A DNA stretch of 64,000 nucleotides from Neisseriaceae bacterium (GCA_027489245.1 JAIYAC010000016.1:156966-220965); one strand, 5' to 3'; numbered from the stretch's first letter, positions 9,685-18,589 are shown. Made by a program: numbers and translations. Notes: a model not told the origin generated them from the letters alone.

Positions 9685-10651
9685 CCCCTATCCGCGCCTG
9701 CTGGCCGACATCGGCGGCACCAATGCACGCTTTGCGCTGGAAACCGGCCCCGGCGTGATTGAAGACATCGACGTGCTGCCGTGCAAAGAATACGCCACGC
9801 TGGCCGACGCCATCCGCAGCTATCTGGAAGGCGCGCATACCCACGCCGTGCACCATGCCGCCATCGGCATTGCCAACCCGGTAAACGGCGACCGCGTGCA
9901 GATGACCAACCATCACTGGTCGTTCTCTATCGAAGAAACACGCCAGGCGCTGGGCTTTCACACCCTGCTGGTGCTCAACGATTTCACCGCGCTGGCACTG
10001 TCGCTGCCGCACCTGCCCGCCAGCGAGCTGGTACAGGTAGGCGGTGGCGAGGCCAAACCCGGCGCCAAGGCGCTGATCGGCGCTGGTACCGGCCTGGGCG
10101 TATCCGGCCTGCTGCCAGCGGGTAACAACTGGGTAGCCATTGCCGGCGAAGGCGGCCACGTGGCATTTTCGCCGCTGAACGACGACGAAGCCGCGCTGCT
10201 GCGCTACGCACAGACCCGTTTCGGCGAACATGTCTCGGCCGAACGCCTGCTATCCGGCCCCGGCCTGGAGCTGATCCACGACGCGCTGAGCGTGCAAGCC
10301 GGCGAAGCCGCCGGCCAGCTGTCGGCTGCACAAATCAGCGAGCGCGGCCTCTCCGGCCGCGATGCGCGCTGCGTACGCGTGCTGGAGTTGTTCTGCGCCA
10401 TGCTGGGCAGCGCTGCGGCCAACCTGGCGCTGACGCTGGGCGCCGTGGGCGGTGTGTACATCGGCGGTGGCGTGGTACCGCGCCTGGGCGAGTTCTTTAC
10501 CCGCTCCGCCTTCCGCGCCCGCTTCGAGGCCACCGGCCGCTTTGCCGCCTACACCGGCGCCATGCCCGTGTACGTGATTCACAGCCCCTACCCCGCGCTA
10601 ACCGGCGTGCGCGCTGCGCTGCGCAGCCACCTGGGAGAGCACGATGCTTGA
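9665..10651 (+). CDS. glk: Glucokinase
   Basis: ATP-dependent phosphorylation of glucose to glucose-6-phosphate, feeding zwf and pgi. The N-terminal phosphate-binding motif ADIGGTNARFAL, the LNDFTALA segment, GAGTGLGVSGL and the GGHVAF motif identify the bacterial Glk family (Pfam Glucokinase). Length is 328 residues. A GGAG about ten bases upstream supports the start. It overlaps pgl by 20 bp and hexR by 8 bp, so the three are probably translated as a unit. Confidence 0.95.
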   Translation: MSTGQPNPYPRLLADIGGTNARFALETGPGVIEDIDVLPCKEYATLADAIRSYLEGAHTHAVHHAAIGIANPVNGDRVQMTNHHWSFSIEETRQALGFHTLLVLNDFTALALSLPHLPASELVQVGGGEAKPGAKALIGAGTGLGVSGLLPAGNNWVAIAGEGGHVAFSPLNDDEAALLRYAQTRFGEHVSAERLLSGPGLELIHDALSVQAGEAAGQLSAAQISERGLSGRDARCVRVLELFCAMLGSAAANLALTLGAVGGVYIGGGVVPRLGEFFTRSAFRARFEATGRFAAYTGAMPVYVIHSPYPALTGVRAALRSHLGEHDA

Positions 10652-11495
10652 GAAAATCCGCAGCGACCTGGACAAACTGTCCGGCGCCGAGCGCCGGGTA
10701 GCCGAGCAAGTGCTGGCGCAGCCCTACACCGTGATGCAGTCGGCGGTGTCCGACATTGCCGCCAGCGCCGGCGTAAGCCAGCCCACGGTGATCCGCTTCT
10801 GCCGCAGCATGGGGTTTTCCGGCCTGTCCGACTTCAAGCTCAAGCTGGCCGGCACCCTGGTGGGCGGCGTGCCCTTTGTGCACTCCAGCGTACGCCCGGA
10901 AGACCCGGTATCGGAAATCACCGCCAAGGTGTTCGACAACACCGTTACCGCGCTGCTGAAATGCCGTAACGACGTGAACCCGCAGGCAGTAGATGCCGCG
11001 GTAGACCTGCTGTCGCACGCCCGCCGCATCGAGTTTTACGGCCTGGGCAACTCCGGCATCATTGCCGCCGACGCCCAGCACAAGTTCTTCCGCTTCGGCA
11101 TCCCCACCGTGGCCTACGCTGATAGCCATATCCAGATCATGGCCGCCACCCTGCTGACGCCGGACGACGTGCTGGTGGCCATCTCCAGCTCCGGCCGCTC
11201 GCGCGAGCTGATGGACGCGGTCAACGCCGCGCTGGAAAGCGGCGCCAAGGTCATTGCCATTACCGTACCCGGCACCCCACTGGCCGAACGCGCCACCGTG
11301 ACACTGGAAGTGGACTCGCCGGAAGACAACGAAACCTACAGCCCCATGCTGAGCCGCATCCTGCACCTGGTGCTGATCGACATCCTCACCGTGGGTGTGG
11401 CGCTGAAACGCGGCCCCGGCCTGGCCGCCCAGCTGGAAAAAGCCAAACGCAGCCTGAGGCAAAAACGGCTGCGCAACGACAACGACGACGAATAA
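10644..11495 (+). CDS. hexR: HexR, RpiR-family transcriptional regulator of glucose metabolism
   Basis: The protein has 283 residues, with an N-terminal RpiR helix-turn-helix (about residues 1-77, including IAASAGVSQPTVIRFCR) and a C-terminal SIS sugar-phosphate-binding domain (about 120-260, with IEFYGLGNSGIIAADA and ISSSGRSRELMDAV). Homologues bind KDPG and repress zwf and edd. Two matching operators lie in the edd/zwf intergenic region, which makes this assignment consistent. It overlaps glk by 8 bp. Confidence 0.94.
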   Translation: MLEKIRSDLDKLSGAERRVAEQVLAQPYTVMQSAVSDIAASAGVSQPTVIRFCRSMGFSGLSDFKLKLAGTLVGGVPFVHSSVRPEDPVSEITAKVFDNTVTALLKCRNDVNPQAVDAAVDLLSHARRIEFYGLGNSGIIAADAQHKFFRFGIPTVAYADSHIQIMAATLLTPDDVLVAISSSGRSRELMDAVNAALESGAKVIAITVPGTPLAERATVTLEVDSPEDNETYSPMLSRILHLVLIDILTVGVALKRGPGLAAQLEKAKRSLRQKRLRNDNDDE

Positions 11496-11540
11496 ACTGC
11501 GCCCCACGTTGGCCGCAGACACACAAAAACTGGAGAAAAC

Positions 11541-13190
11541 ATGAGCGCCCTCACCCAGCTCCCCGCCTGGCAAGCCCTGTGGGACCACTTTGCCGACGCC
11601 AAGCATCACCACATGCGTGACCTGTTTGACACCGACCCGCAGCGTGCCGAGCGCTACGCGCTGGAAGTGGGCGGCCTGTTTCTTGATTACTCCAAAAACC
11701 GCATTACCGACGACACCCTGCGCGGCCTGATGCAGCTGGCGCGCGAAGCCGGCCTGCCCGCCAAGCTCAAGGCCATGTTCAAGGGCGAAAAGATCAACAG
11801 CACCGAAAACCGTGCCGTGCTGCACGTGGCGCTGCGCAACCGCACCAACTCGCCCATCCTGGTAGACGGCGAAGACGTGATGCCCAAGGTGAACTCGGTA
11901 CTGGCGCGCATGGGCAAGTTCTGCCACGCCATCCGCAGCGGCGAGTGGCTGGGCTACACCCACCAGCCCATTACCGACGTGGTCAGCATCGGTATCGGCG
12001 GCAGCGACCTGGGCCCGCTGATGGTGTGCAGCGCGCTCAAGCCCTTTGGCCACCCGCGCATGAACATGCACTTCGTGTCCAACGTAGACGGCGCGCAACT
12101 CAAAGAAACGCTGAAGAAAGTGCACCCGGAAACCACCCTGTTCATCGTGGAATCCAAAACCTTTACCACCCAGGAAACGCTGACCAACGCCCTGACCGCC
12201 CGCGAATGGTTCGTGGCGCGCGCACGCGACGAAAAAGCCGTGGCCAAGCACTTTGTGGCCGTGTCCACCAACAAAAAGGCCGTGGCCGAGTTCGGCATCG
12301 ACCCGGCCAATATGTTCGAATTCTGGGACTGGGTCGGCGGCCGCTACAGCCTGTGGTCGGCCATCGGCCTGCCCATCATGCTGTACCTGGGCGAAGAAAA
12401 CTTCACCGAGCTGCTCAACGGCGCCCACATCATGGACCAGCACTTTGCCAACGCCTCGTTCGAGCAAAACATGCCCGTGCTGCTAGCCATGATCGGCATC
12501 TGGTACATCAACTACTACGGTGGCGGCAGCCATGTTATCGCCCCCTACGACCAGTACCTGCACCGCCTGCCCGCCTTCATCCAGCAGCTGGACATGGAAT
12601 CCAACGGCAAGCAAACCTGTCTGGACGGCAGCCCGGTAGACTTTGAAACCGCCCCCATCATCTGGGGCGAAACCGGCATCAACGGCCAGCACGCCTTCTT
12701 CCAGCTGCTGCACCAAGGCACCCACATCTCGCCGATCGACCTGATCTGCTCGCTGCAAAACAGCTCCAGCCTGCCCGGCCACCACGAAATCCTGCTGGCC
12801 AACGTGTTTGCCCAGGCCGAAGCCTTCATGCGCGGCAAAACCGCCGAAGAAGTCCGCGAAGAGTTGGCCGCACAGGGCCTGAAAGGCGAGGCGCTGGAAG
12901 CGCTGGTGCCGCACAAGGTATTTGGCGGCAACCGCCCCACCAACACCCTGCTGATGGACCGCCTCGACCCGCGCAACCTGGGCAGCCTGATTGCGCTGTA
13001 CGAGCACAAGATCTTCGTGCAGGGCGTGATCTGGGGCATCAACAGCTTCGACCAGTGGGGCGTAGAGCTGGGCAAGCAGCTGGCCAAAACCATCCACGCC
13101 GAGCTGGCCGGCAAGCTGGACGACGCCCCGCACGACAGCTCCACCAAAGCGCTGATCCGCCGCTACCGCCGCGCCAACGCCGGGCTGTAA
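11541..13190 (+). CDS. pgi: Glucose-6-phosphate isomerase
   Basis: Interconverts glucose-6-phosphate and fructose-6-phosphate. The family signatures [12 protein letters not shown] and [13 protein letters not shown] (about residue 265) are intact, as is the C-terminal KQLAKTIH. Length of 549 residues is normal. TGGAG sits eight bases before the ATG. It closes the glucose cluster and is followed by a strong terminator. Confidence 0.97.
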   Translation: MSALTQLPAWQALWDHFADAKHHHMRDLFDTDPQRAERYALEVGGLFLDYSKNRITDDTLRGLMQLAREAGLPAKLKAMFKGEKINSTENRAVLHVALRNRTNSPILVDGEDVMPKVNSVLARMGKFCHAIRSGEWLGYTHQPITDVVSIGIGGSDLGPLMVCSALKPFGHPRMNMHFVSNVDGAQLKETLKKVHPETTLFIVESKTFTTQETLTNALTAREWFVARARDEKAVAKHFVAVSTNKKAVAEFGIDPANMFEFWDWVGGRYSLWSAIGLPIMLYLGEENFTELLNGAHIMDQHFANASFEQNMPVLLAMIGIWYINYYGGGSHVIAPYDQYLHRLPAFIQQLDMESNGKQTCLDGSPVDFETAPIIWGETGINGQHAFFQLLHQGTHISPIDLICSLQNSSSLPGHHEILLANVFAQAEAFMRGKTAEEVREELAAQGLKGEALEALVPHKVFGGNRPTNTLLMDRLDPRNLGSLIALYEHKIFVQGVIWGINSFDQWGVELGKQLAKTIHAELAGKLDDAPHDSSTKALIRRYRRANAGL

Positions 13191-13220
13191 GCCTGCGGCC
13201 AACCCTGCCGTACCACACGC

Positions 13221-13255
13221 AAAACGCCCCGTCGAGACGGGGCGTTTTTTGTTTT
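13221..13255 (+). terminator. Intrinsic terminator after pgi
   Basis: The stem ACGCCCCGTC/GACGGGGCGT (13224-13243) is followed by a T-rich run (13244-13255). A-residues on the other side could let it act on both strands. It closes the zwf-pgi operon. Confidence 0.92.
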
Positions 13256-13289
13256 GGCTTTTGCCTAGGAACGTACGGGGATAAAAGCC

Positions 13290-13319
13290 GTAGCCCGGAT
13301 AAGCCGCAGGTGCATCCGG
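13290..13319. repeat. REP-like hairpin element
   Basis: The stretch beginning GTAGCCCGGATAAGC and ending in GCATCCGG has the form of short palindromic repeats common in proteobacterial intergenic DNA (GTAGCCCGGAT...ATCCGG). Only one copy is seen in this window. Confidence 0.5.
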
Positions 13320-13391
13320 AGGAAATAACCTAGCTGATGCTGGCATGGTGCAGCCAACCTGTGGCCCTACCCCCGGAATGCTGTTTAGCAA

Positions 13392-13469
13392 GTAGGGTGA
13401 GCAAAGCCCATAGGACGTGCCCACCAACAGAGACTACGTGGTGGGTACGCTACGCTTTGCCCACCCTAC
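13392..13469. repeat. Hairpin repeat, copy A (left of MFS gene)
   Basis: The ends GTAGGGTG and CACCCTAC are inverted, as are the inner GTGCCCACCA and TGGTGGGTAC blocks, giving a long imperfect hairpin. The right half (GGTGGGTACGCTACGCTTTGCCCACCCTAC) is nearly identical to 15005-15034. It resembles short non-autonomous repeats scattered in many proteobacteria. Confidence 0.7.
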
Positions 13470-13699
13470 ACCGCAACCCTGCGGACAACCTTGCTTACCC
13501 AGATGCGCTTACCAAGATGCGCCTGCGGCCTATTCAGTCTAGAAGAAAAACTTTCACAGCACATTCAGGCCAAGGTAAAAAAACAACACCTTATGAATCT
13601 TTGCGGATTATTCTCTTTATTGTCATACCCAACAAGAGCAAAGATTCCTTAATCTTGCAATCACCACCAAATTAATCACACCTCATCAGAATAAATACC

Positions 13700-14959
13700 A
13701 TGTGGAAAATTTTCTGGCAGCTAAGGGCATTTGAACTACTCTCTTCAATTTCATCAAGGGCGTTCACTGGGGCACTAACCTGGCACTACATAAAAAATCA
13801 GGGCGAACCTGCCACTGCCTCATACCTGCTTTCTATTTATTTTTTTGCCAAAATACTATCAGGATTTTTACTATCCCCACTCGGAGATAGAAAGAAAAAA
13901 AACCATATTGTATTGTCGTGCGCATTAATGACTATCTCAGCACCACTGATGCTTCTCTTTACATCACAACAAGGAAGCTCTTACTTAATGGTCGCAGCAC
14001 TTTTGGGCATTCTGTTACTAGGAATAAGTGACAGTCTCATTAGCCCCACTATTGCAGCCATTATACCTCAGATCATAAAAAGCGAACTCATTACAAAAGC
14101 AATGAATAGAAAGTTTACCATAGACTCAATTGGCGGAATATTAGCCATTGGCATGGGCATTATCAGCTTGGACAGCATTGGCCTAGAATTAACACTTTGC
14201 TTTATTACTTTGATAGCATTGCTCGGCGCATGCTTAATCAGCACTGTATTCAAATCTATTCCACCCTCCCCCGGCCATAAAGATAGCTATATCACAAATC
14301 TAATGGAAGGGTTCACGCTATCATACCGATTTCGATTTGAATTTCGCTGGAACACCATTGCTGCCTTGGCAAATTTTTCAGTTTCACCACTTATCTCCAT
14401 CATCATCCCCTATATTACACAGCACTACTGGCATGGTGAAGGATGGAAGATTATTCAACTAGAAGCCGCGCTATCCGTCGGCATACTCACATCTGCCTCA
14501 CTCATCTACCCAAAACTCAATAAGCTAAATATAAAAAAAGAAACGATCGTCAAAATATCTTGGTTTGTTTTACCGACTCTCTTTCTGGCACTATGCTTCA
14601 CCCAAAACTTCATCATCTGGAATACGGTAATATTCTTCTTGGGCATTGCCATTATCTGCAACAACATTGCCATCGAATCTACCCGTACGCTAGCCATACC
14701 CACTGCCTGCATGGCTCGCATTCAAACCATACATCATGTATTCATTCTGGCGCTGATACCGTTCGGCTTTGCCATTACCGGCGTTGCACTACAAAAATGG
14801 GGGTTACAGCATGCCATGCTGCTTCTTTCTGCTGCCATCGTTATGGCGTGGTTACTACTCAGAACGGCACCCAAAATGACGGAATTACTATCGCTGGATA
14901 ACGAATCATTAGTCGGTGCCTACGAAAGGTTATTTCCACCCGAAACAGGTGGCAAATAA
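13700..14959 (+). CDS. MFS transporter, AT-rich and probably horizontally acquired
   Basis: A 419-residue, strongly hydrophobic protein with about twelve predicted membrane spans. The loop between spans 2 and 3 reads LSPLGDRKKKNH, a variant of the MFS motif GxLaDrxGrk. It is likely an efflux or export permease of the inner membrane; the substrate cannot be told. Its base composition is far below that of all neighbours (about 40-45% GC by eye), with frequent ATA, TTA and AGA-type codons. It lacks the dispersed GCGGCCAAC word. It is flanked by two copies of a hairpin repeat. No strong ribosome-binding site is seen before the ATG. Confidence 0.85.
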   Translation: MWKIFWQLRAFELLSSISSRAFTGALTWHYIKNQGEPATASYLLSIYFFAKILSGFLLSPLGDRKKKNHIVLSCALMTISAPLMLLFTSQQGSSYLMVAALLGILLLGISDSLISPTIAAIIPQIIKSELITKAMNRKFTIDSIGGILAIGMGIISLDSIGLELTLCFITLIALLGACLISTVFKSIPPSPGHKDSYITNLMEGFTLSYRFRFEFRWNTIAALANFSVSPLISIIIPYITQHYWHGEGWKIIQLEAALSVGILTSASLIYPKLNKLNIKKETIVKISWFVLPTLFLALCFTQNFIIWNTVIFFLGIAIICNNIAIESTRTLAIPTACMARIQTIHHVFILALIPFGFAITGVALQKWGLQHAMLLLSAAIVMAWLLLRTAPKMTELLSLDNESLVGAYERLFPPETGGK

Positions 14960-14961
14960 GC

Positions 14962-15034
14962 CGGGCAAAGGCCATTGCCCATGCCCACCAGCCAGAGACG
15001 ACGCGGTGGGCACGCTACGCTTTGCCCACCCTAC
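14962..15034. repeat. Hairpin repeat, copy B (right of MFS gene)
   Basis: Same orientation as copy A. Both contain GCCCACCA, then CAGAGAC, then a GGTGGG block and the shared GCTACGCTTTGCCCACCCTAC end. Copy B runs into the 3' end of the ygjP-like gene, whose last codons and stop lie inside it. Confidence 0.7.
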
Positions 15035-15527
15035 CATCCTCCGCCTCACGCGCCAGCAGCCATAGCCGCATGTCAAATTCCAGCTGGTGGTAGTGCGGCT
15101 CCATGTGGCAGCACAGCTGGTAGAACGCCTTATCGTGGTCTTTTACCTTCAGGTGGGCCAGCTCGTGTACCACGATCATGCGCAGGAAGGCTTCCGGCGC
15201 GTCGCGGAACAGGCTGCCGATGCGGATTTCGTTTTTGCTCTTGAGCTTGCCACCCTGCACCCGCGACACAAAGGCGTTGGTGCCCAGCGTGCCGCGCATG
15301 GGGTGCAGGTTGTTGTCGTACACCACCTTGGCCAGCGCGCCGGCGTTTTTCATGTAGCGCTGTTTCAGCTCGGTAACGTAGTCGTACAGCGTGCGGTCGG
15401 TCTGGATGTCGTGGCTGCCGGGGTAGCGGTTGGCCACCCAGGCACCCAGCTTGCCCGCCTGCAGCAGGCCGGCCACTTGTTCGATGAGGTGCGGCGGGTA
15501 GCCCGCCAGGTATTTGATGTCTGCCAT
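15015..15527 (-). CDS. YgjP-like (COG1451, DUF45) metallopeptidase-family protein
   Basis: A 170-residue protein with the zinc-binding motif HELAH, followed by KVKDHDKAFYQLCCHMEPHY, the arrangement of the M48-like YgjP/DUF45 family. The third metal ligand is probably the histidine of DHDKAF. E. coli YgjP has been described as a nucleotide pyrophosphatase; whether this one is a peptidase or hydrolase is open. Its final residues, DGRVGKA, are encoded by hairpin repeat B, so its C-terminus appears to have been rewritten by the repeat. Confidence 0.85.
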   Translation of the reverse strand: MADIKYLAGYPPHLIEQVAGLLQAGKLGAWVANRYPGSHDIQTDRTLYDYVTELKQRYMKNAGALAKVVYDNNLHPMRGTLGTNAFVSRVQGGKLKSKNEIRIGSLFRDAPEAFLRMIVVHELAHLKVKDHDKAFYQLCCHMEPHYHQLEFDMRLWLLAREAEDGRVGKA

Positions 15528-15611
15528 GCGGCATTGTAGCGCGGTGGTGGCTGTTGGCCGCAGCGCAGGGGCGCTAGAATCGCCTATCCACTTTTATTGC
15601 GGCCAACCTTT

Positions 15612-16208
15612 ATGCAAATCACCGTGCTGTTTCCTACTGCCACCGAAGCCAGCCTGTTCCAGCGCGAGGGGGTGACCACGCTGGTGAGCGGCGTGGGGCT
15701 GACTGCCACCGCCTATCAGACGCTGAAAACCCTGCACGCCGGGAGGCCGGATTGGCTGATTCTGGCTGGCGTGGCCGGCTACTACCCGCACGCAGACCTG
15801 GCGATTGGCGACGTGGTGCTGGTGGAAAGCGAGGTAGAAGCCGACCTGGGCTTTCACACGCCGGACGGCTTTGTGCACCTGGCGCACCTGCCGCTGGACA
15901 TGGATTTCGAGCGCCGCCACACGCTGGCCTGCCCGCACCTGCCGGTGGATGGCGGCTGGCGCACGGCGCGCAGCGCGTCGCTGAATGTGGCGATGGCGCC
16001 GTTTATCGATAGCAGCACAGTGGAGATCGAAAACATGGAAGGCGCGGCGTTCTTTCACGTTTGCCTACAAGAACAGCAGCGCTTCCTGGAGCTGCGCGCC
16101 ATCTCCAACGTGGTACAGCCTGGCGACGATAACTGGGACCTGCCGGGCTCGGTACGCGCGCTGACCGATGCACTGCACCGCCTGATAGACCAGCTGCAGG
16201 CAGCCTGA
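15612..16208 (+). CDS. Nucleosidase / phosphorylase superfamily protein (MTA/SAH- or futalosine-type)
   Basis: A 198-residue protein of the PNP/UDP phosphorylase fold. GVGLTATAY, ILAGVAGYYP and VEIENMEGAAFFHVC are the family's core motifs, the last holding the ribose-contacting Met-Glu pair. It resembles futalosine hydrolase (MqnB) more than MtnN in length and motif context, but no other menaquinone genes are nearby, so the substrate stays open. The ATG at 15612 is used; the in-frame TTG at 15597 lies in a copy of the GCGGCCAAC word. Confidence 0.8.
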   Translation: MQITVLFPTATEASLFQREGVTTLVSGVGLTATAYQTLKTLHAGRPDWLILAGVAGYYPHADLAIGDVVLVESEVEADLGFHTPDGFVHLAHLPLDMDFERRHTLACPHLPVDGGWRTARSASLNVAMAPFIDSSTVEIENMEGAAFFHVCLQEQQRFLELRAISNVVQPGDDNWDLPGSVRALTDALHRLIDQLQAA

Positions 16209-16242
16209 GCGGCCCTGCGGCCAACCTTGAGCCTGGCAAACA

Positions 16243-16272
16243 AAAAGCCGCTATCCGTGGATAGCGGCTTTT
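16243..16272. terminator. Bidirectional intrinsic terminator
   Basis: The perfect stem AAAAGCCGCTATCC/GGATAGCGGCTTTT has a two-base loop and lies between convergent genes (nucleosidase on plus, tolQ on minus). A- and T-runs on both sides allow it to work for both. Confidence 0.9.
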
Positions 16273-16303
16273 GCATTGCAGCTGGCCGGGCTTATTTGGC
16301 GCT

Positions 16304-16972
16304 TTATTTGGCGGCCAGGCGCTGCAGGATGTTGGAAAACTCTTCCATGAACGAATCAAAGCGACCGGCCAGGCGGTCCACATCGGCGGCAAAGCGGTTG
16401 TAGGCCACCACGGCGGGGATGGCGGCAAACAGGCCGATGGCGGTGGCGATCAGCGCTTCGGCAATGCCCGGCGCCACGGTGGCCAGCGTGGCCTGGCCGG
16501 CGTTACCCAGGCCGATAAAGGCGTGCATGATGCCCCACACGGTGCCGAACAGGCCGATATAGGGGCTGACCGAGCCGACGGTGGCCAGAAAGCTGTTGTG
16601 GTGGTCCAGCGCGTCCAGCTCGCGCTGGGCGGCGGCGCGCATGGCACGGCGGGCACCGTCCAGCTGGTCCGAGCTGTCCACACCCGGCTGGCGGCGCAGC
16701 TTCAGGAACTCGGCAAAGCCGGCCTGAAACAGCTTTTCGGTGGCCACAGCGTTGCCGTTGGCGCGGTTTTTCTCGAACAGGCTGTTCAGGTCGGTGCCGC
16801 TCCAGAACTGCTGCTCGAACTCCTGCGTGGCGCGGCGGGCGCGGCCCAGTACGGCAATCTTGTTGAAGATAATGCCCCAGGACATCAGGGACAGCAGCAC
16901 CAGACCGGCCATCACCAGCTGCACTGGCAGGCTGGCGTGCATGATCAGGCTGAGGATGGAAATTTCCTGCAC
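16304..16972 (-). CDS. tolQ: TolQ-type proton-channel protein (ExbB/TolQ family)
   Basis: A 222-residue inner-membrane protein with three membrane segments: about residues 16-38, and the pair around SVSPYIGLFGTVWGIMHAF and EALIATAIGLFAAIPAVVAYN that carries the family core. It works with TolR or ExbD to harness the proton gradient. The start is GTG at 16972, with AAGGAG seven bases upstream. No tolR, tolA or tolB follows: the gene ends in a terminator, and tsaC lies upstream. Rest of the Tol system must be elsewhere; an ExbB role is the alternative. Confidence 0.88.
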   Translation of the reverse strand: MQEISILSLIMHASLPVQLVMAGLVLLSLMSWGIIFNKIAVLGRARRATQEFEQQFWSGTDLNSLFEKNRANGNAVATEKLFQAGFAEFLKLRRQPGVDSSDQLDGARRAMRAAAQRELDALDHHNSFLATVGSVSPYIGLFGTVWGIMHAFIGLGNAGQATLATVAPGIAEALIATAIGLFAAIPAVVAYNRFAADVDRLAGRFDSFMEEFSNILQRLAAK

Positions 16973-16990
16973 TCGTGGCTCCTTGCAGCG

Positions 16991-17566
16991 CTAGCGCAGT
17001 ACGCGCCCGCTGTCGAGATCGATAATGGTGGAAGGCTTGCGGCGCTTGCCGATGCGGCCCTGGAGCGTGAGCACCTGTTCGCGGCCAAAAGCCTGGCGGC
17101 AGGCGCGCGCGGTTTTCAGCGACTTTTGCCCGGCACGGTTGGCCGAGGTGGACACCAGCGGCGAGCCCAGCGCCTGGCACAGTGCGGCGGCTTCGCCGTG
17201 GGCGCTAATGCGAACGGCAATTTTATCATGCCGCCCGCGCAGCAGCGTGGGCACGCGGCGCGATGCCGGCAATAAAAAGGTATAAGGGCCGGGCCAGTAG
17301 CGTTGCACGGTGGCCAGCTGCGCTGGCGTGAGCGGGCGGATAAGCGGGCGCAGCTGCTGCAGGTTGGCCGCAATCACGATCAGGCCTTTGTGCGTGGGGC
17401 GCGCCTTGATGGCCAGAATGCGGCGGATGGCGCGCACGTTGAACGGGTCACAGCCCAGGCCAAAGCAGGATTCGGTGGCGTAGGCCAGCACGCCACCGGC
17501 GCGAAAGCGGCCACGGGCGGCGTCGATCTGGGCCTGCGCCGGCAGGCGGGGAAACGGTTTTTTCAC
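16991..17566 (-). CDS. tsaC: Threonylcarbamoyl-AMP synthase (TsaC, YrdC/Sua5 family)
   Basis: A 191-residue YrdC-domain protein that makes threonylcarbamoyl-AMP for the t6A37 modification of tRNAs. Recognisable segments are GVLAYATESCFGLGCDP, ARPTHKGLIVIAA, WPGPYTFLLPA and LVSTSANRAG. It is the short TsaC form without the Sua5 C-terminal domain. It is 18 bp upstream of tolQ on the same strand, so they may be co-transcribed. Confidence 0.92.
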   Translation of the reverse strand: MKKPFPRLPAQAQIDAARGRFRAGGVLAYATESCFGLGCDPFNVRAIRRILAIKARPTHKGLIVIAANLQQLRPLIRPLTPAQLATVQRYWPGPYTFLLPASRRVPTLLRGRHDKIAVRISAHGEAAALCQALGSPLVSTSANRAGQKSLKTARACRQAFGREQVLTLQGRIGKRRKPSTIIDLDSGRVLR

Positions 17567-17625
17567 GGTCAGCGCTATGGAATTCGGTAAACGGACAGAC
17601 CGGCCGCGCTGTGGCTTGGTTCCGT

Positions 17626-18357
17626 CTAGTCCTGATGATATCGGGCACTGATTTTAGCCACAGTGCCGTCTTTGCGCATCCGGTCTAGCGTGCTGTTGAG
17701 CAAGGCCACGGTGCGGTCATCCATGCGCGGGTGGCAGGCCAGGTACATGAAGGTGGTGTTGAAGGTGAGTACCGGGCGGATGTTGGCCGCTTTTTCGCGT
17801 GCTGCCAGCGTGGTACCACTGTATTTGCCGGTGGCCCAGAAGTCGATACGCCCGGCCACCAGCTTGCGCACGTTTTGCGCGTCGGTACTGGCCAGGTCTA
17901 CCTCGAAGTTCTTGCTGATCAGGTACTGGGCGGTGGCGTCGCCGCTATAGCCGCCCAGGCGGTAGGGGCGCACGGATTCCAGTGTGGTGACCACGGTTTT
18001 GTTATCGCTGCGGGCAAACAGCACCCAAGGGTTTTCTACGATGGGGCCTATCCATTTGAGCTGGTGCTCGCGCTGCTCGGTACGGGTGGTGGAGTACACG
18101 CAGGCGCCAGGTTCCAGCACGGCGCGGTTAAAGGCGCGCACCCAGGGCAGCAGCTCGATATCGTGGCTGATACCGGCGCGCAGTAACAGCTGGTGCACGA
18201 TCTCGGTAGACAAGCCGGTAATGCGCCCGCTGGCGTCGGCCATATTGAACGGCGGGTAGTCTTCGGTGAACAGTTTCAGGTGGGCCGGGTCGGCGGCCTG
18301 CGCCGGCGTCAGACTGAGGCAAGCGCTGAACAGGCTTACCGATAGAAAGTGCTTCAT
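17626..18357 (-). CDS. Periplasmic solute-binding protein, family 3 (amino-acid type)
   Basis: A 243-residue secreted protein with a signal peptide (MKHFLSVSLFSACLSLTPAQA, cleavage near residue 21). The family 3 bacterial solute-binding fold follows: LFTEDYPPFNM, GLSTEIVHQLLLRAG, and a second lobe with RPYRLGGYSGD. AGGAG eight bases before the ATG at 18357 decides the start; in-frame starts further up are weaker. No ABC permease or ATPase is adjacent, so it is an orphan binding protein or a sensor-like periplasmic protein. Confidence 0.87.
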   Translation of the reverse strand: MKHFLSVSLFSACLSLTPAQAADPAHLKLFTEDYPPFNMADASGRITGLSTEIVHQLLLRAGISHDIELLPWVRAFNRAVLEPGACVYSTTRTEQREHQLKWIGPIVENPWVLFARSDNKTVVTTLESVRPYRLGGYSGDATAQYLISKNFEVDLASTDAQNVRKLVAGRIDFWATGKYSGTTLAAREKAANIRPVLTFNTTFMYLACHPRMDDRTVALLNSTLDRMRKDGTVAKISARYHQD

Positions 18358-18385
18358 GGCGCATGCTCCTGAAACAAACATCCTG

Positions 18386-18589
18386 TTACCAGTGTAGGCG
18401 CTTCTGCCCGGGCGGCAGGTCGAGTTGCGATTTTTCTTTGGTGCACACCGGGCTGCGCTGCCAGGCACAGCAGCGGTCATAACGCGGGGGCTGGCGCAGC
18501 CAGTAGGCTACCCGGCACCAGCTGCGCTTTTCGCGGCGCCAGTATCGCCGCAAGCGTGCCCACCATCGGCCTGGAGCGGTGCTTTCCAT
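18386..18589 (-). CDS. Possible small basic, tryptophan/cysteine-rich protein
   Basis: An open frame of 67 codons starting at an ATG with AAAGG six bases upstream, 28 bp before the solute-binding gene on the same strand. The product is very basic and rich in Trp, Arg and Cys (four cysteines). I recognise no family. It may be a real small gene in the 370-bp space between purD and the solute-binding gene, or a chance frame in GC-rich DNA. Confidence 0.35.
   Translation of the reverse strand: MESTAPGRWWARLRRYWRREKRSWCRVAYWLRQPPRYDRCCAWQRSPVCTKEKSQLDLPPGQKRLHW

Larger units (their letters stand above)
13256..13699. other. Gene-free repeat-rich region before the MFS gene
   Basis: No credible gene. 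It contains a REP-like hairpin, one copy of the hairpin repeat found again after the MFS gene, a one-mismatch copy of the dispersed word near 13483, and from about 13540 an AT-rich stretch that leads into the MFS gene. The composition change marks the probable left edge of acquired DNA. Confidence 0.6.

Noticed and set aside
13337..13675. A 112-codon frame before the MFS gene
   Set aside because: It runs through the hairpin repeat, has no ribosome-binding site and no recognisable domain.
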